Shown: in pieces, positions 1-6,514 of the stretch
How positions within the stretch are numbered: the stretch's first letter is position 1
Layout of the letters: every line of letters starts with the position of its first letter
DNA from: an uncultured Bacteroidales bacterium
GTDB taxonomy: Bacteria; Bacteroidota; Bacteroidia; Bacteroidales; Muribaculaceae
Length of the DNA: 48,049 bases
Assembly (NCBI GenBank): GCA_902796035.1
Contig: CADBNR010000022.1
Span: 1-48,049 of the forward strand
Direction of reading: 5' to 3'
Program-made: the position numbers and the translations under genes
The notes under the pieces: model-generated
The model's input: the letters and a program-made list of their open reading frames with translations, nothing else
The model's database searches: none
Told to the model about the DNA's origin: nothing

Positions 1-15
1 ACACAAACTAAACTA

Positions 16-50
16 AAAGGACCGACTCCTGCAAATGGAATCGGCCCTTT
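16..50. terminator. Bidirectional hairpin terminator candidate
   Basis: An imperfect stem pairs 16-29 with 37-50 (two mismatches) around a 7-nt loop. It is followed by a T-rich run on the plus strand and by TTTT on the minus strand. It lies 38 bp past the stop of the DUF4494 gene and probably ends that minus-strand transcript. Confidence 0.5.
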
Positions 51-87
51 CTTTCTATTGCCTCCTAAAGTTTAGCGGACAGTAATA

Positions 88-525
88 TTAGTGGATGAAT
101 ACCGCGCATATCTTGGTCTCGGCGATGTTGGCTGTCAGGAAGTCCTCCATCGAGCCTTTCATAACCTCGTTGATGTTGGACAGCGCCTCGTCGAAGTCCT
201 CGGCCTGCACGAGATAGACCACGTTGGAGCGTTTCTCCTTGCCGGTCTCCTCATCAGACTCGATGAAGGCGAGCTTTGCCTTGAACCATTTCGCCTCGCT
301 GTCAAGGTCATCGTAGAAGACCTCGCGGAATGGAGCTGGATTGATTTTCTTGACCTCGACAGCCTTACCGAGTTCGGAGACCTCCTTGGTGATGCGCTTC
401 TCCGCTTCGGTGAAGCTGACCGCATCGACCACGAAAACTTCCGACACCCGTTTTTCTGTGCCGTCGTTGTCGAGTTTGAGGTACTTGGCGGTTACCTCGT
501 ACCAGTTTGCTGATTTGGATTGCAT
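88..525 (-). CDS. DUF4494 domain protein
   Basis: This 145-residue protein matches the Bacteroidetes DUF4494 family, which I recognise from its layout: an N-terminal NWYEV strand, then VVDAVSFTEAEKRI, then a second copy of the same pattern at VVYLVQAEDFDEAL, and a C-terminal IAETKI segment. The two internal halves look like duplicated alpha/beta units. No signal peptide or membrane segment is visible, so it should be cytoplasmic. The family is common in conjugative transposons and some phages, and its function is unknown. It is the last gene of the accessory block, 18 bp beyond the stop of the 575-residue gene, and probably cotranscribed with it. Confidence 0.8.
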   Translation of the reverse strand: MQSKSANWYEVTAKYLKLDNDGTEKRVSEVFVVDAVSFTEAEKRITKEVSELGKAVEVKKINPAPFREVFYDDLDSEAKWFKAKLAFIESDEETGKEKRSNVVYLVQAEDFDEALSNINEVMKGSMEDFLTANIAETKICAVFIH

Positions 526-543
526 AATGATTGGATTGATTGT

Positions 544-2271
544 TTATCGACCGGGGCCGAAGCCGAGGTCATGGCGCATCTGGTCGGTGTTGGCGTGTGC
601 CTCGAAGTTTCTTGCAGCCACGTCCATCGGGGTGTCAACGCCCGGCTTGAAGTATGGTCGCGGACAAGGGCCCGGATATCCTCCCATGTAAATCTCAGGA
701 GGTGGCCCGCCACGGAGTCCGTGCATCACTTCTCCTGTCACCACAAGCCCGGCGAGCAGACCTGCGGTGAGCTTGGTGCCGAAACCAACGGGATAGCGGT
801 CTTTCATATCCACCTCCTTGAAGATCTTGGAGAAGAGCTTCATGCGGTGGTAGTCGTCCACGGCAAGGAACTTGTCGTAGTCTTTCTGCTTGATCTCATG
901 GCTGATGACCTCGCCGTCGATGATGGCAGTCATCTTGTACTTGCCCTCGGTCTCGGTGGGTTCGACACGGATGTCGTCAACCGTCACCTCGCGGCCATGC
1001 TTCCCTTCGCGGAACCATCCCTTGTCGGGATTGATATAGTCGAGGTCTGAACCTTGCATATTCACAACTCCCTTGCGGTTGTCTTCCGGCAGGCCCATCT
1101 GCTGACCCTGATACTGGTCATGGTACTGACCTTGGTCTTCACGGATAATCTGGATTCCTTCCTCCAGACCTTGCGGCTGTGTCTGCTCGACTGCATTGTA
1201 CTGGTTGACTTCCTGAAGAAGCTCAGGCTTCGGCGTGAGGTCGATGAGCGACTTGCTGTTGAGCGCATCCATTGTTACCTTGGAGTCGAAGTCTACCTTG
1301 ATGATGTCGTTGATGAGCGCAAGACGCTCCGACACAGGGTGGTCCTTGATGGAGTTGCTTGTCAGCACAGCCAGTTCCTCGGGCTTGAGGTCGTACTGCA
1401 TGTCGGCGTTGAGCGATGCCGACTGTATGGTCATGAACTTGTTGTCAGCGTCGATGACGATGCCGTGGCTGCTCAGGACTTCCTGCCACTTCTCGTTGGA
1501 GAAGTACACATCGGAGCTAATCAGCTCCTTGTAGGGCTTGGCCGGTTCCTGCGGACGTTGAACGGCGGGCACGGGCTGGATTACGGTCTGCAACTGGGCG
1601 AGCACATCCTGTTGGGGAATCTGCTGCTGTTGCGGACGCTGTCCTTTCCAGTAGAAGCCGTAGCCTCCCGACTGAAGCTCACCGGGCTTGCGTCCTGTGG
1701 GGCGGTCATAGACCATAGGAGCACCGGGATAGTAAAGCTCGCCTCCGATGCGACGGAGGTGAAAGCCTTCCTGCTGACGGAGCGACCATCCGAGGAACGG
1801 GCGGAAGAAGCCGCCCGGATCCATGTGGCGCGGCGGTGCGCCGTGCCAGCCGAAGTGGGGCCAACGGCCCATCGGCATTGTCATAGCCGCCATCTGCACC
1901 GGGAGCGGTCGCGCCTGACGGCCATACTCTCCGACACCGATTCGGTAGCCGTGGAGTCCCATCGCCACACGCCCGTTGGTGTTGCGGGCGTGGACGAAGT
2001 CGCGGGGCATGTCGAAGTCTTCCTTCACCAGCGAGGCAAACGTGTTGTATGCCTTGCGGTTGGCGAAGTTCGTGCCCCAGTCGGTCAGGAACTGCAGCTG
2101 CTGCTGGCTTATATTGTAGGTGAGCACGGGACTGTCGTGGCCCTGCACCACGAGCTGAAATCCGTTGCTGCTCCCTACGATATGAGCCTGCATGCCGTTT
2201 CGCTGGAGTATGTCCTGCAACTCCGGCTGCAAATCGAGCGGTCTTGGGTTAGTGTCTCTTCTTATTGCCAT
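544..2271 (-). CDS. Conjugative-element accessory protein with DUF3945-like segment
   Basis: This 575-residue protein has an N-terminal domain (about 1-115), then a Gly/Pro/Arg-rich low-complexity region ending in GGYGFYWKG and a glutamine-rich linker (about 120-225). A helical middle follows (about 240-330), then a second Gln-rich stretch. Near residue 450 the segment from EVTVDDIRV to the motif VDDYHRMKLFSK resembles the DUF3945 domain of Bacteroides conjugative-transposon proteins (recalled resemblance, not searched). The C-terminus has a short hydrophobic Gly-rich stretch (GLLAGLVVTG) and a Gly/Pro tail. It lies downstream of two smaller accessory genes on the same strand. The function is unknown. 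Confidence 0.7.
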   Translation of the reverse strand: MAIRRDTNPRPLDLQPELQDILQRNGMQAHIVGSSNGFQLVVQGHDSPVLTYNISQQQLQFLTDWGTNFANRKAYNTFASLVKEDFDMPRDFVHARNTNGRVAMGLHGYRIGVGEYGRQARPLPVQMAAMTMPMGRWPHFGWHGAPPRHMDPGGFFRPFLGWSLRQQEGFHLRRIGGELYYPGAPMVYDRPTGRKPGELQSGGYGFYWKGQRPQQQQIPQQDVLAQLQTVIQPVPAVQRPQEPAKPYKELISSDVYFSNEKWQEVLSSHGIVIDADNKFMTIQSASLNADMQYDLKPEELAVLTSNSIKDHPVSERLALINDIIKVDFDSKVTMDALNSKSLIDLTPKPELLQEVNQYNAVEQTQPQGLEEGIQIIREDQGQYHDQYQGQQMGLPEDNRKGVVNMQGSDLDYINPDKGWFREGKHGREVTVDDIRVEPTETEGKYKMTAIIDGEVISHEIKQKDYDKFLAVDDYHRMKLFSKIFKEVDMKDRYPVGFGTKLTAGLLAGLVVTGEVMHGLRGGPPPEIYMGGYPGPCPRPYFKPGVDTPMDVAARNFEAHANTDQMRHDLGFGPGR

Positions 2272-2293
2272 AGATAGTTATGGATTGTTGCTG

Positions 2294-2515
2294 TTAGAGA
2301 TTGCCTTCTGCCATGGCTTCCTCCATTTCCTCCTCCTTGGAGTCGAGGAATGCCTTGGCTGACTCCTCGTCCAAGCCGATGGAGCGCTTGCGGCAGTAGG
2401 CTATGAATTGCTCCTTCCACTCGGGTGAGTGGTGGTTGATGTAGTCGACGAGGGTGAATTCGCCGCTCTGTACTTTGGCCACGAGAATTTCCTCGCTGAA
2501 ATATTTTTCTGTCAT
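2294..2515 (-). CDS. Small conserved accessory protein, 73 aa
   Basis: The reading frame is open upstream to 2722, but that upstream part overlaps the 253-residue gene in another frame and is Ser/Arg-rich shadow sequence. The real start is taken as the ATG at 2515, giving MTEKYFSEEILVAKVQSGEF and a 73-residue acidic helical protein ending in EEEMEEAMAEGNL. I recall small proteins of this pattern (S-G-x-F/L-x-L-x-D-Y-I...EWKEQFI.YC) beside DUF4099/DUF3945 genes in Bacteroides mobile elements, without a known function. It sits 22 bp after the stop of the upstream 253-residue gene. Confidence 0.7.
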   Translation of the reverse strand: MTEKYFSEEILVAKVQSGEFTLVDYINHHSPEWKEQFIAYCRKRSIGLDEESAKAFLDSKEEEMEEAMAEGNL

Positions 2516-2537
2516 GCTTTTTGGGGATAGGTTTTGG

Positions 2538-3299
2538 TTAGAATTTGTGCTGATGCTGGGCGATTGTGCGCGCCCCGGCTTTCTTCTGCTCGTTCCAGAG
2601 CTCCTCGTCGTAGTCGTCTTCGAGGACATAGCGCATGTTGCCGTCGTCATCGCTGATCCAGCATCCGTTGATGCCGAAGGTGTACTTGTCCCACTCGCGC
2701 TTCGACTGCTGGCGCCACTCATCCTCGTCGCCGGCGATGATTCTCACGCCGCACTCGTCATTGAGGTCGATGCCGATGGTGACGGGATTGTCGTCCACCG
2801 AGATGGTGAGCAGGTCACCGTTGCGGAGGCACGACAGCTCGGGAGTGCTGAGATGGAATCGGTCGGTGACCGTCTGAAGGTTGTTGCCTATGACGGGTGT
2901 CGGGACCGAGAGCACCTGATTGGTCGGGAGATCGATCTGGAAGAAGGAGGCCTGCGGATTGCCGTTGGCATCGGTGAAGCGGGCGAATACTGGTTTGCCG
3001 GAAGTGAGCTGCGACTGCTGCGCCTCGTTGAAGAGCGAGAGGTCGGTCTTCTCCATCTTGGGATAGAACATGACCTTGGCCTCGCCGTTGTCATCGCGGA
3101 CGAGGGCGAAGCGGCTCTGAAGCTTCAAGAGGGTGCCGTCTTCCATGCGGTACTCCAGTGGGAGCACTGGCGAGCGTCGGCCCTGGTTGAGTGCCTTGAT
3201 GACGTTCATCGGGAGGTCTTCAAGCATCTCCTGCGTAAGTCCGAATTTGCCGAGTGTGTCATACGGCCATTCCTGTTCCTGAAATAAGTCTGAATTCAT
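2538..3299 (-). CDS. DUF4099-like accessory protein
   Basis: This 253-residue cytoplasmic protein looks related to DUF4099/DUF3945 proteins of Bacteroidetes mobile elements. The N-terminal GKFGLTQEMLEDLP segment resembles the DUF4099 start. The middle (about 85-190) carries the pattern ASFFQIDLPTNQVLSVPTP followed by GNNLQTVTDRFHLS. The C-terminus (about 195-253) is rich in Asp, Glu and Trp. It is the first gene of the minus-strand accessory operon, transcribed away from the M23 peptidase gene, with which it shares the 3300-3556 control region. The function is unknown; a role in element replication or mobilisation is only an inference from context. Confidence 0.65.
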   Translation of the reverse strand: MNSDLFQEQEWPYDTLGKFGLTQEMLEDLPMNVIKALNQGRRSPVLPLEYRMEDGTLLKLQSRFALVRDDNGEAKVMFYPKMEKTDLSLFNEAQQSQLTSGKPVFARFTDANGNPQASFFQIDLPTNQVLSVPTPVIGNNLQTVTDRFHLSTPELSCLRNGDLLTISVDDNPVTIGIDLNDECGVRIIAGDEDEWRQQSKREWDKYTFGINGCWISDDDGNMRYVLEDDYDEELWNEQKKAGARTIAQHQHKF

Positions 3300-3409
3300 T
3301 TATTGATGTATGGTTGGTTTATGATTTCGATGTGCAAATAAAACCACAATTTTCCACACTACAATAAATTGAACCATAAATCGCTAAAACTTTAACTATT
3401 CTTTAGAAG

Positions 3410-3500
3410 AGGTATGATTTTTGAGGGGTTAATCATACCTAAATAAATTTTTGAAGCACGAAATTGCAAGTCTTATTATTAGGTATGAAATATGTATGAT
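3410..3500. promoter_or_regulatory. AGGTATGA repeat sites in the divergent control region
   Basis: AGGTATGA occurs at 3410-3417 and 3481-3488, with its inverted copy TCATACCT at 3433-3440 and a partial copy GTATGAT at 3494-3500. The first two form a 10-bp inverted repeat (3410-3419 with 3431-3440) around an 11-nt gap. The 17 bases at 3476-3492 recur exactly, on the other strand, at 25317-25333 ahead of the tra operon. The region lies between two divergent genes (starts at 3299 and 3557), which is where a repressor or activator would act. The binding role is inferred. Confidence 0.55.
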
Positions 3501-3556
3501 AACTTAATTAATGTTAGAGATTTTTCGGTCTGAAAATTTGCGGCTAATTTTGCGGA

Positions 3557-4225
3557 ATGAAAAGAATCCTAACCCTCATGTCAGCCATGTCGCTGGCCGC
3601 TGTCTGCTTCGCGCAGGCAACATCCCCATTCAACACGATCGCCAATAAGCCGTCGTTGTATAAAATCAAAAAGGACACTCCGGCCACGGAAATATCCGAG
3701 ACCGCAATGTCCGTAGTTCAAAACCATGAAACAAGGGAGAATGACACCATAGTGTCGCAGACCGATGCCTTCCGCAAGCGGCTGCTATATGACTACCTGT
3801 CGGTGTCGCTTCCGTTGAAGTCAATACATATATCCTCACCATTCGGCAAACGAACTGACCCAATCAACGGCAAGAAAGCAAAGCACAACGGCCTCGACCT
3901 CCGGGCCAAGTTCGAGGAGACCTATGCGATGATGCCAGGGCAGGTTGTCAAGGTAGGTCAGGACAAACGCTCCGGAATATTCGTCACCCTCAAGTATGGT
4001 GACTACACCGTGAGTTACTGCCACCTCTCACAACCTATGGTCAAGAAGGGTGAATGGGTTTCGCCCGGCGATGTGGTGGCCATCACTGGCAACACTGGTC
4101 GCTCCACAGGCCCACATCTCCATCTCACCACCAAGTTCAAGGGAAAAGCAATCGACCCCACATTCCTTCTGAACTTCGTCAGAGAAACGCAGAGCCGAGC
4201 GTATGAGCAACTGAAACTAATCTAA
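3557..4225 (+). CDS. M23-family peptidoglycan endopeptidase, exported
   Basis: This 222-residue protein has an N-terminal signal peptide (about 1-20, ending CFAQA), a linker to about residue 85, and a LytM/M23 metallopeptidase domain (about 90-205). The zinc ligands are in place: H110 and D114 in HNGLD, and H187-x-H189 in GPHLHL, with H156 (SYCHLS) as the likely catalytic partner. It should cut peptide crosslinks in the cell wall, probably to let the conjugation channel through. It is the only plus-strand gene in the element. Its stop overlaps the end of the convergent AT-rich gene by 9 bp. A TAATTTTG box (3545-3552) lies only 5 bp before the ATG; if used, the mRNA would be nearly leaderless. 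Confidence 0.9.
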   Translation: MKRILTLMSAMSLAAVCFAQATSPFNTIANKPSLYKIKKDTPATEISETAMSVVQNHETRENDTIVSQTDAFRKRLLYDYLSVSLPLKSIHISSPFGKRTDPINGKKAKHNGLDLRAKFEETYAMMPGQVVKVGQDKRSGIFVTLKYGDYTVSYCHLSQPMVKKGEWVSPGDVVAITGNTGRSTGPHLHLTTKFKGKAIDPTFLLNFVRETQSRAYEQLKLI

Positions 4226-4888
4226 TTCTTCCCACTGCAACGTATTAATTTGTGTTGTTCTATTATTGTCTATGTCAACGTCAACTAACAATCCGTGCTT
4301 TAACAATAATTTTCCTAAGTGGTTAAGCCTATATTTATCTTCCCCATTACCGTCTAAAACCGATTGATATATTACTCCTACACTCAACAGGATATCTGTT
4401 GAGCCATCCTCATAATAATCTTCTAAATAGTTGCGGAGGTCATTAAGATCTATGTATGGAATTCGTTCTAAGATAGAAGAAAGTCGGATAAAGTCTTTTA
4501 TAGTTAACTGTTCCCTTATTTTGGCTTTTATTAAGTTAGCCAAAACATCTACCTTGTTAACATTGTCTATTCTTTCAATTACAGAAAAAAGCGCCTCGCA
4601 ACCGTTTTCTTTGTTTTTTTCTGCATACTCTGTGATGAATTTTTCTCGTTCTTCTAAAGTGGTGTCATGAGTGATAAAAATAAATCGATGCATTTTCTTC
4701 ATCAATCTATAGAGTTGTACATTCTTAGTAGCTTTGTACAAGCCTTTCAAGGTTCCAAGAATAGGCACACCATCTAAAACTCCGCTTTCAATCGCGGCAT
4801 CTATTGCGACATCGCCAAGTTGCACTACGGTTTCATAGGCTTCTGAACTATCATATGTGTTCTGGAATGATTCAATAATTTCCTCCAT
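4217..4888 (-). CDS. Uncharacterised AT-rich cargo protein
   Basis: This 223-residue protein is mostly helical. Near residue 35-60 it has a hydrophobic Gly-rich segment (GVLDGVPILGTLKGLYKATK) followed by a basic stretch LMKKMHRFIF, then a long acidic helical region and a short C-terminal domain. I recall similar short VP(I/L)LGT...GL.KA proteins of unknown function scattered in bacterial genomic islands, but cannot name a family. Its base composition is clearly more AT-rich than the tra genes on either side, and it converges on the M23 gene with a 9-bp overlap of stop codons. That fits a recently acquired cargo gene. A defence role is possible but not shown. Confidence 0.65.
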   Translation of the reverse strand: MEEIIESFQNTYDSSEAYETVVQLGDVAIDAAIESGVLDGVPILGTLKGLYKATKNVQLYRLMKKMHRFIFITHDTTLEEREKFITEYAEKNKENGCEALFSVIERIDNVNKVDVLANLIKAKIREQLTIKDFIRLSSILERIPYIDLNDLRNYLEDYYEDGSTDILLSVGVIYQSVLDGNGEDKYRLNHLGKLLLKHGLLVDVDIDNNRTTQINTLQWEELD

Positions 4889-4958
4889 GTTACAATATTT
4901 TACAACTATTATAGACTACAACTATCTGTCATAGTTTAAAATCATTAAAAATATTATT

Positions 4959-5642
4959 TTATTCAACAATCGTGAAGCAGTGCATCAGCAGATTGTCTTC
5001 GCCGAGGGTGACGGCGTATTCACCAGTTGGGGCATTGAAGCGAAGCAGATAGGAAGATTCACCATACTTCTCGCCTGTGAAAGGCAGAGCGTTAGCGACA
5101 ACTGATGCTGAGCCATCCTTGACTTCGGCAAACTCATACTGGCGCTCCTTCTTCTTTTTCTCCAATGGGAGTATCTGGATGAGCTTGGCCGGATTCTCTG
5201 AGTTGTCAGCTACTCTGACAATCAGATTTGATTCGGAAGCAGATGGAACAACGCATGAGGATGTGGGGTTCTTCAACACGAAAGAGGACGATACAAGTGC
5301 CTTGCCAGCCACCATATCCACAACTTCGCTTATGTCGGAAGCGGCATTGGCGGCGTTGGCAGCTCGCATACCTGCTACGGCCACATCAAGACTGCCACCT
5401 GCAAGTCCGAGTCCCGATGCCGCAGAACCGGCTATCGACACTCCTTTGGCAATCTTGCCGAACAAGCCGCCTTTCTTCTTGGCCTTGACCGAGCCGTAGG
5501 TGGTTTTAGGTACGTAGACGGTAGTGTCGGCTTCATTGACGGAGAGCAATCTTAACTCAGAGTTGAACTGAGGTTCGTATGATTGGGCTGATGCTCCAAT
5601 CACAAAAGTGCATAACGCGAGGGAAGCGATAATTCGTTTCAT
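4959..5642 (-). CDS. Exported hypothetical protein, 227 aa
   Basis: The start is set at the ATG at 5642 because MKRIIASLALCTFVIGASAQ is a standard signal peptide; the frame is open for 14 codons further upstream without coding character. The mature protein has a short N-terminal strand region, a basic KAKKKGG linker, then a Gly/Ala-rich hydrophobic stretch (about 62-105) that looks like a glycine-zipper or membrane-interacting segment, and a beta-rich C-terminal domain. It lies downstream of the tra operon and of a 52-residue membrane peptide gene. No family recognised. An outer-membrane or periplasmic accessory role in conjugation is inferred from location only. Confidence 0.7.
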   Translation of the reverse strand: MKRIIASLALCTFVIGASAQSYEPQFNSELRLLSVNEADTTVYVPKTTYGSVKAKKKGGLFGKIAKGVSIAGSAASGLGLAGGSLDVAVAGMRAANAANAASDISEVVDMVAGKALVSSSFVLKNPTSSCVVPSASESNLIVRVADNSENPAKLIQILPLEKKKKERQYEFAEVKDGSASVVANALPFTGEKYGESSYLLRFNAPTGEYAVTLGEDNLLMHCFTIVE

Positions 5643-5674
5643 ATTGAGTGAGAGTTTAATTGTTGATACGAGAG

Positions 5675-5833
5675 TTAGTTCCAACCACCCTTATTCGAAG
5701 GGTTGTCGTGCCACCACTGATCATATTCAGAGTATGACGGTGACTGCCACCAAGAGCGTTGACGGCGTTTTTTCTTTGGCTTGTCATCCCCGAACAGAAG
5801 TCCGAGCATGAAGATGATAAACAACAGTTCCAT
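5675..5833 (-). CDS. Small single-pass membrane protein, 52 aa
   Basis: A short reading frame from the ATG at 5833 to the TAA at 5675 encodes MELLFIIFMLGLLFG, a hydrophobic helix, followed by the basic cluster KPKKKRRQR and a Trp/Tyr/Asn-rich tail (SWWQ...QWWHDNPSNKGGWN). The strict hydrophobic-then-basic layout suggests an inner-membrane peptide with a cytoplasmic tail. Its stop lies 32 bp ahead of the start of the exported 227-residue gene, on the same strand, so the two may be cotranscribed. No homologue is recognised. Support comes from the sensible membrane topology and from filling an otherwise empty gap. Confidence 0.6.
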   Translation of the reverse strand: MELLFIIFMLGLLFGDDKPKKKRRQRSWWQSPSYSEYDQWWHDNPSNKGGWN

Positions 5834-5977
5834 ATGAAGAGAGATTAAATTGTTTTTACTGTCCGAAATAAGGATAATATCCTATGTTTCAGTTAGTAAA
5901 GATAGCGAAAATATTCGAGACTACCAAATTTATCTCTCTAAAAATGAGGGTAAAACGCTCTTCGGAAATGTTAAAAA

Positions 5978-6514
5978 TCAATGTCTGAAAAGCAGCTTGT
6001 ACTCCAGCATACGCCTCACTCTGATGCCTTCGTGGGGTCTCCCTTTGTATTTGCAGAATGCGAGATACTCCTTGAAGATGTTGCGGTCCCCACGTTCCAA
6101 TTTCTTTAGCAGTTCGCTCTTCGGATATTTCTTGCCGGAGCCGAGCAAACGATACGGACCGACATTGTAGGCGAGGACACCGCAGATAAGACTGTCCGCT
6201 CCAAGATGCCTGAACATCGAGCAGAACTTCAAGAGGTCTTTGCGCAGAAGTTTTTCAGCCTGTCTTTCAGATAGCTGGACTCCTCTCTTGTAAGGTTCTC
6301 CGGGCTGAACCTGATGGCCATATCCGACATAGGGATAATCCTTAGGTCGGTGCAACGTCTCGAAGTGTTTTATGATGACAACAGCCCGATCGAAGAGGGG
6401 CAGTTCATACATTGGCCCCGATTCCATAGGGGGCGATGCAGCATAGGCACGAGCCGCCGGAGCGACCCTTGCCAAAACTGCGATAAGAATGAATATCAAC
6501 TTTTTATTTTGCAT
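5978..6514 (-). CDS. Lysozyme-like glycoside hydrolase (GH24 type), exported
   Basis: The start at 6514 gives MQNKKLIFILIAVLARVAPA, a signal peptide; the upstream in-frame codons lie inside the coupling-protein gene. The 178-residue product carries the phage-lysozyme pattern: catalytic Glu52 in IIKHFE, then Asp59, then YVGYGH (family consensus GxGH), then an LSERQAEKLLRKDL helix and AYNVGP later. It should cleave the glycan strands of peptidoglycan in the periplasm, acting as the lytic transglycosylase/lysozyme of the conjugation machine. The ATG overlaps the end of the coupling-protein gene by 11 bp (ATGCAAAATAA), so translation is probably coupled. Confidence 0.85.
   Translation of the reverse strand: MQNKKLIFILIAVLARVAPAARAYAASPPMESGPMYELPLFDRAVVIIKHFETLHRPKDYPYVGYGHQVQPGEPYKRGVQLSERQAEKLLRKDLLKFCSMFRHLGADSLICGVLAYNVGPYRLLGSGKKYPKSELLKKLERGDRNIFKEYLAFCKYKGRPHEGIRVRRMLEYKLLFRH

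Noticed and set aside
1054-2277. A 407-residue plus-strand frame opposite the 575-residue accessory protein, and similar long frames at 40159-41181 and 42246-43298
   Set aside because: All are antisense to better-supported genes, with low-complexity His/Val/Arg-rich products and no recognised family.
2516-2722. Upstream extension of the 73-residue gene, giving 142 residues
   Set aside because: The extension overlaps the 253-residue gene in another frame and is Ser/Thr/Arg-rich shadow sequence; the ATG at 2515 gives a compact acidic protein.
3545-3552. TAATTTTG as the promoter -7 box of the M23 gene
   Set aside because: It lies only 5 bp before the start codon and has no good -33 box at 19-20 nt; it is mentioned in the gene entry but not called as a feature.
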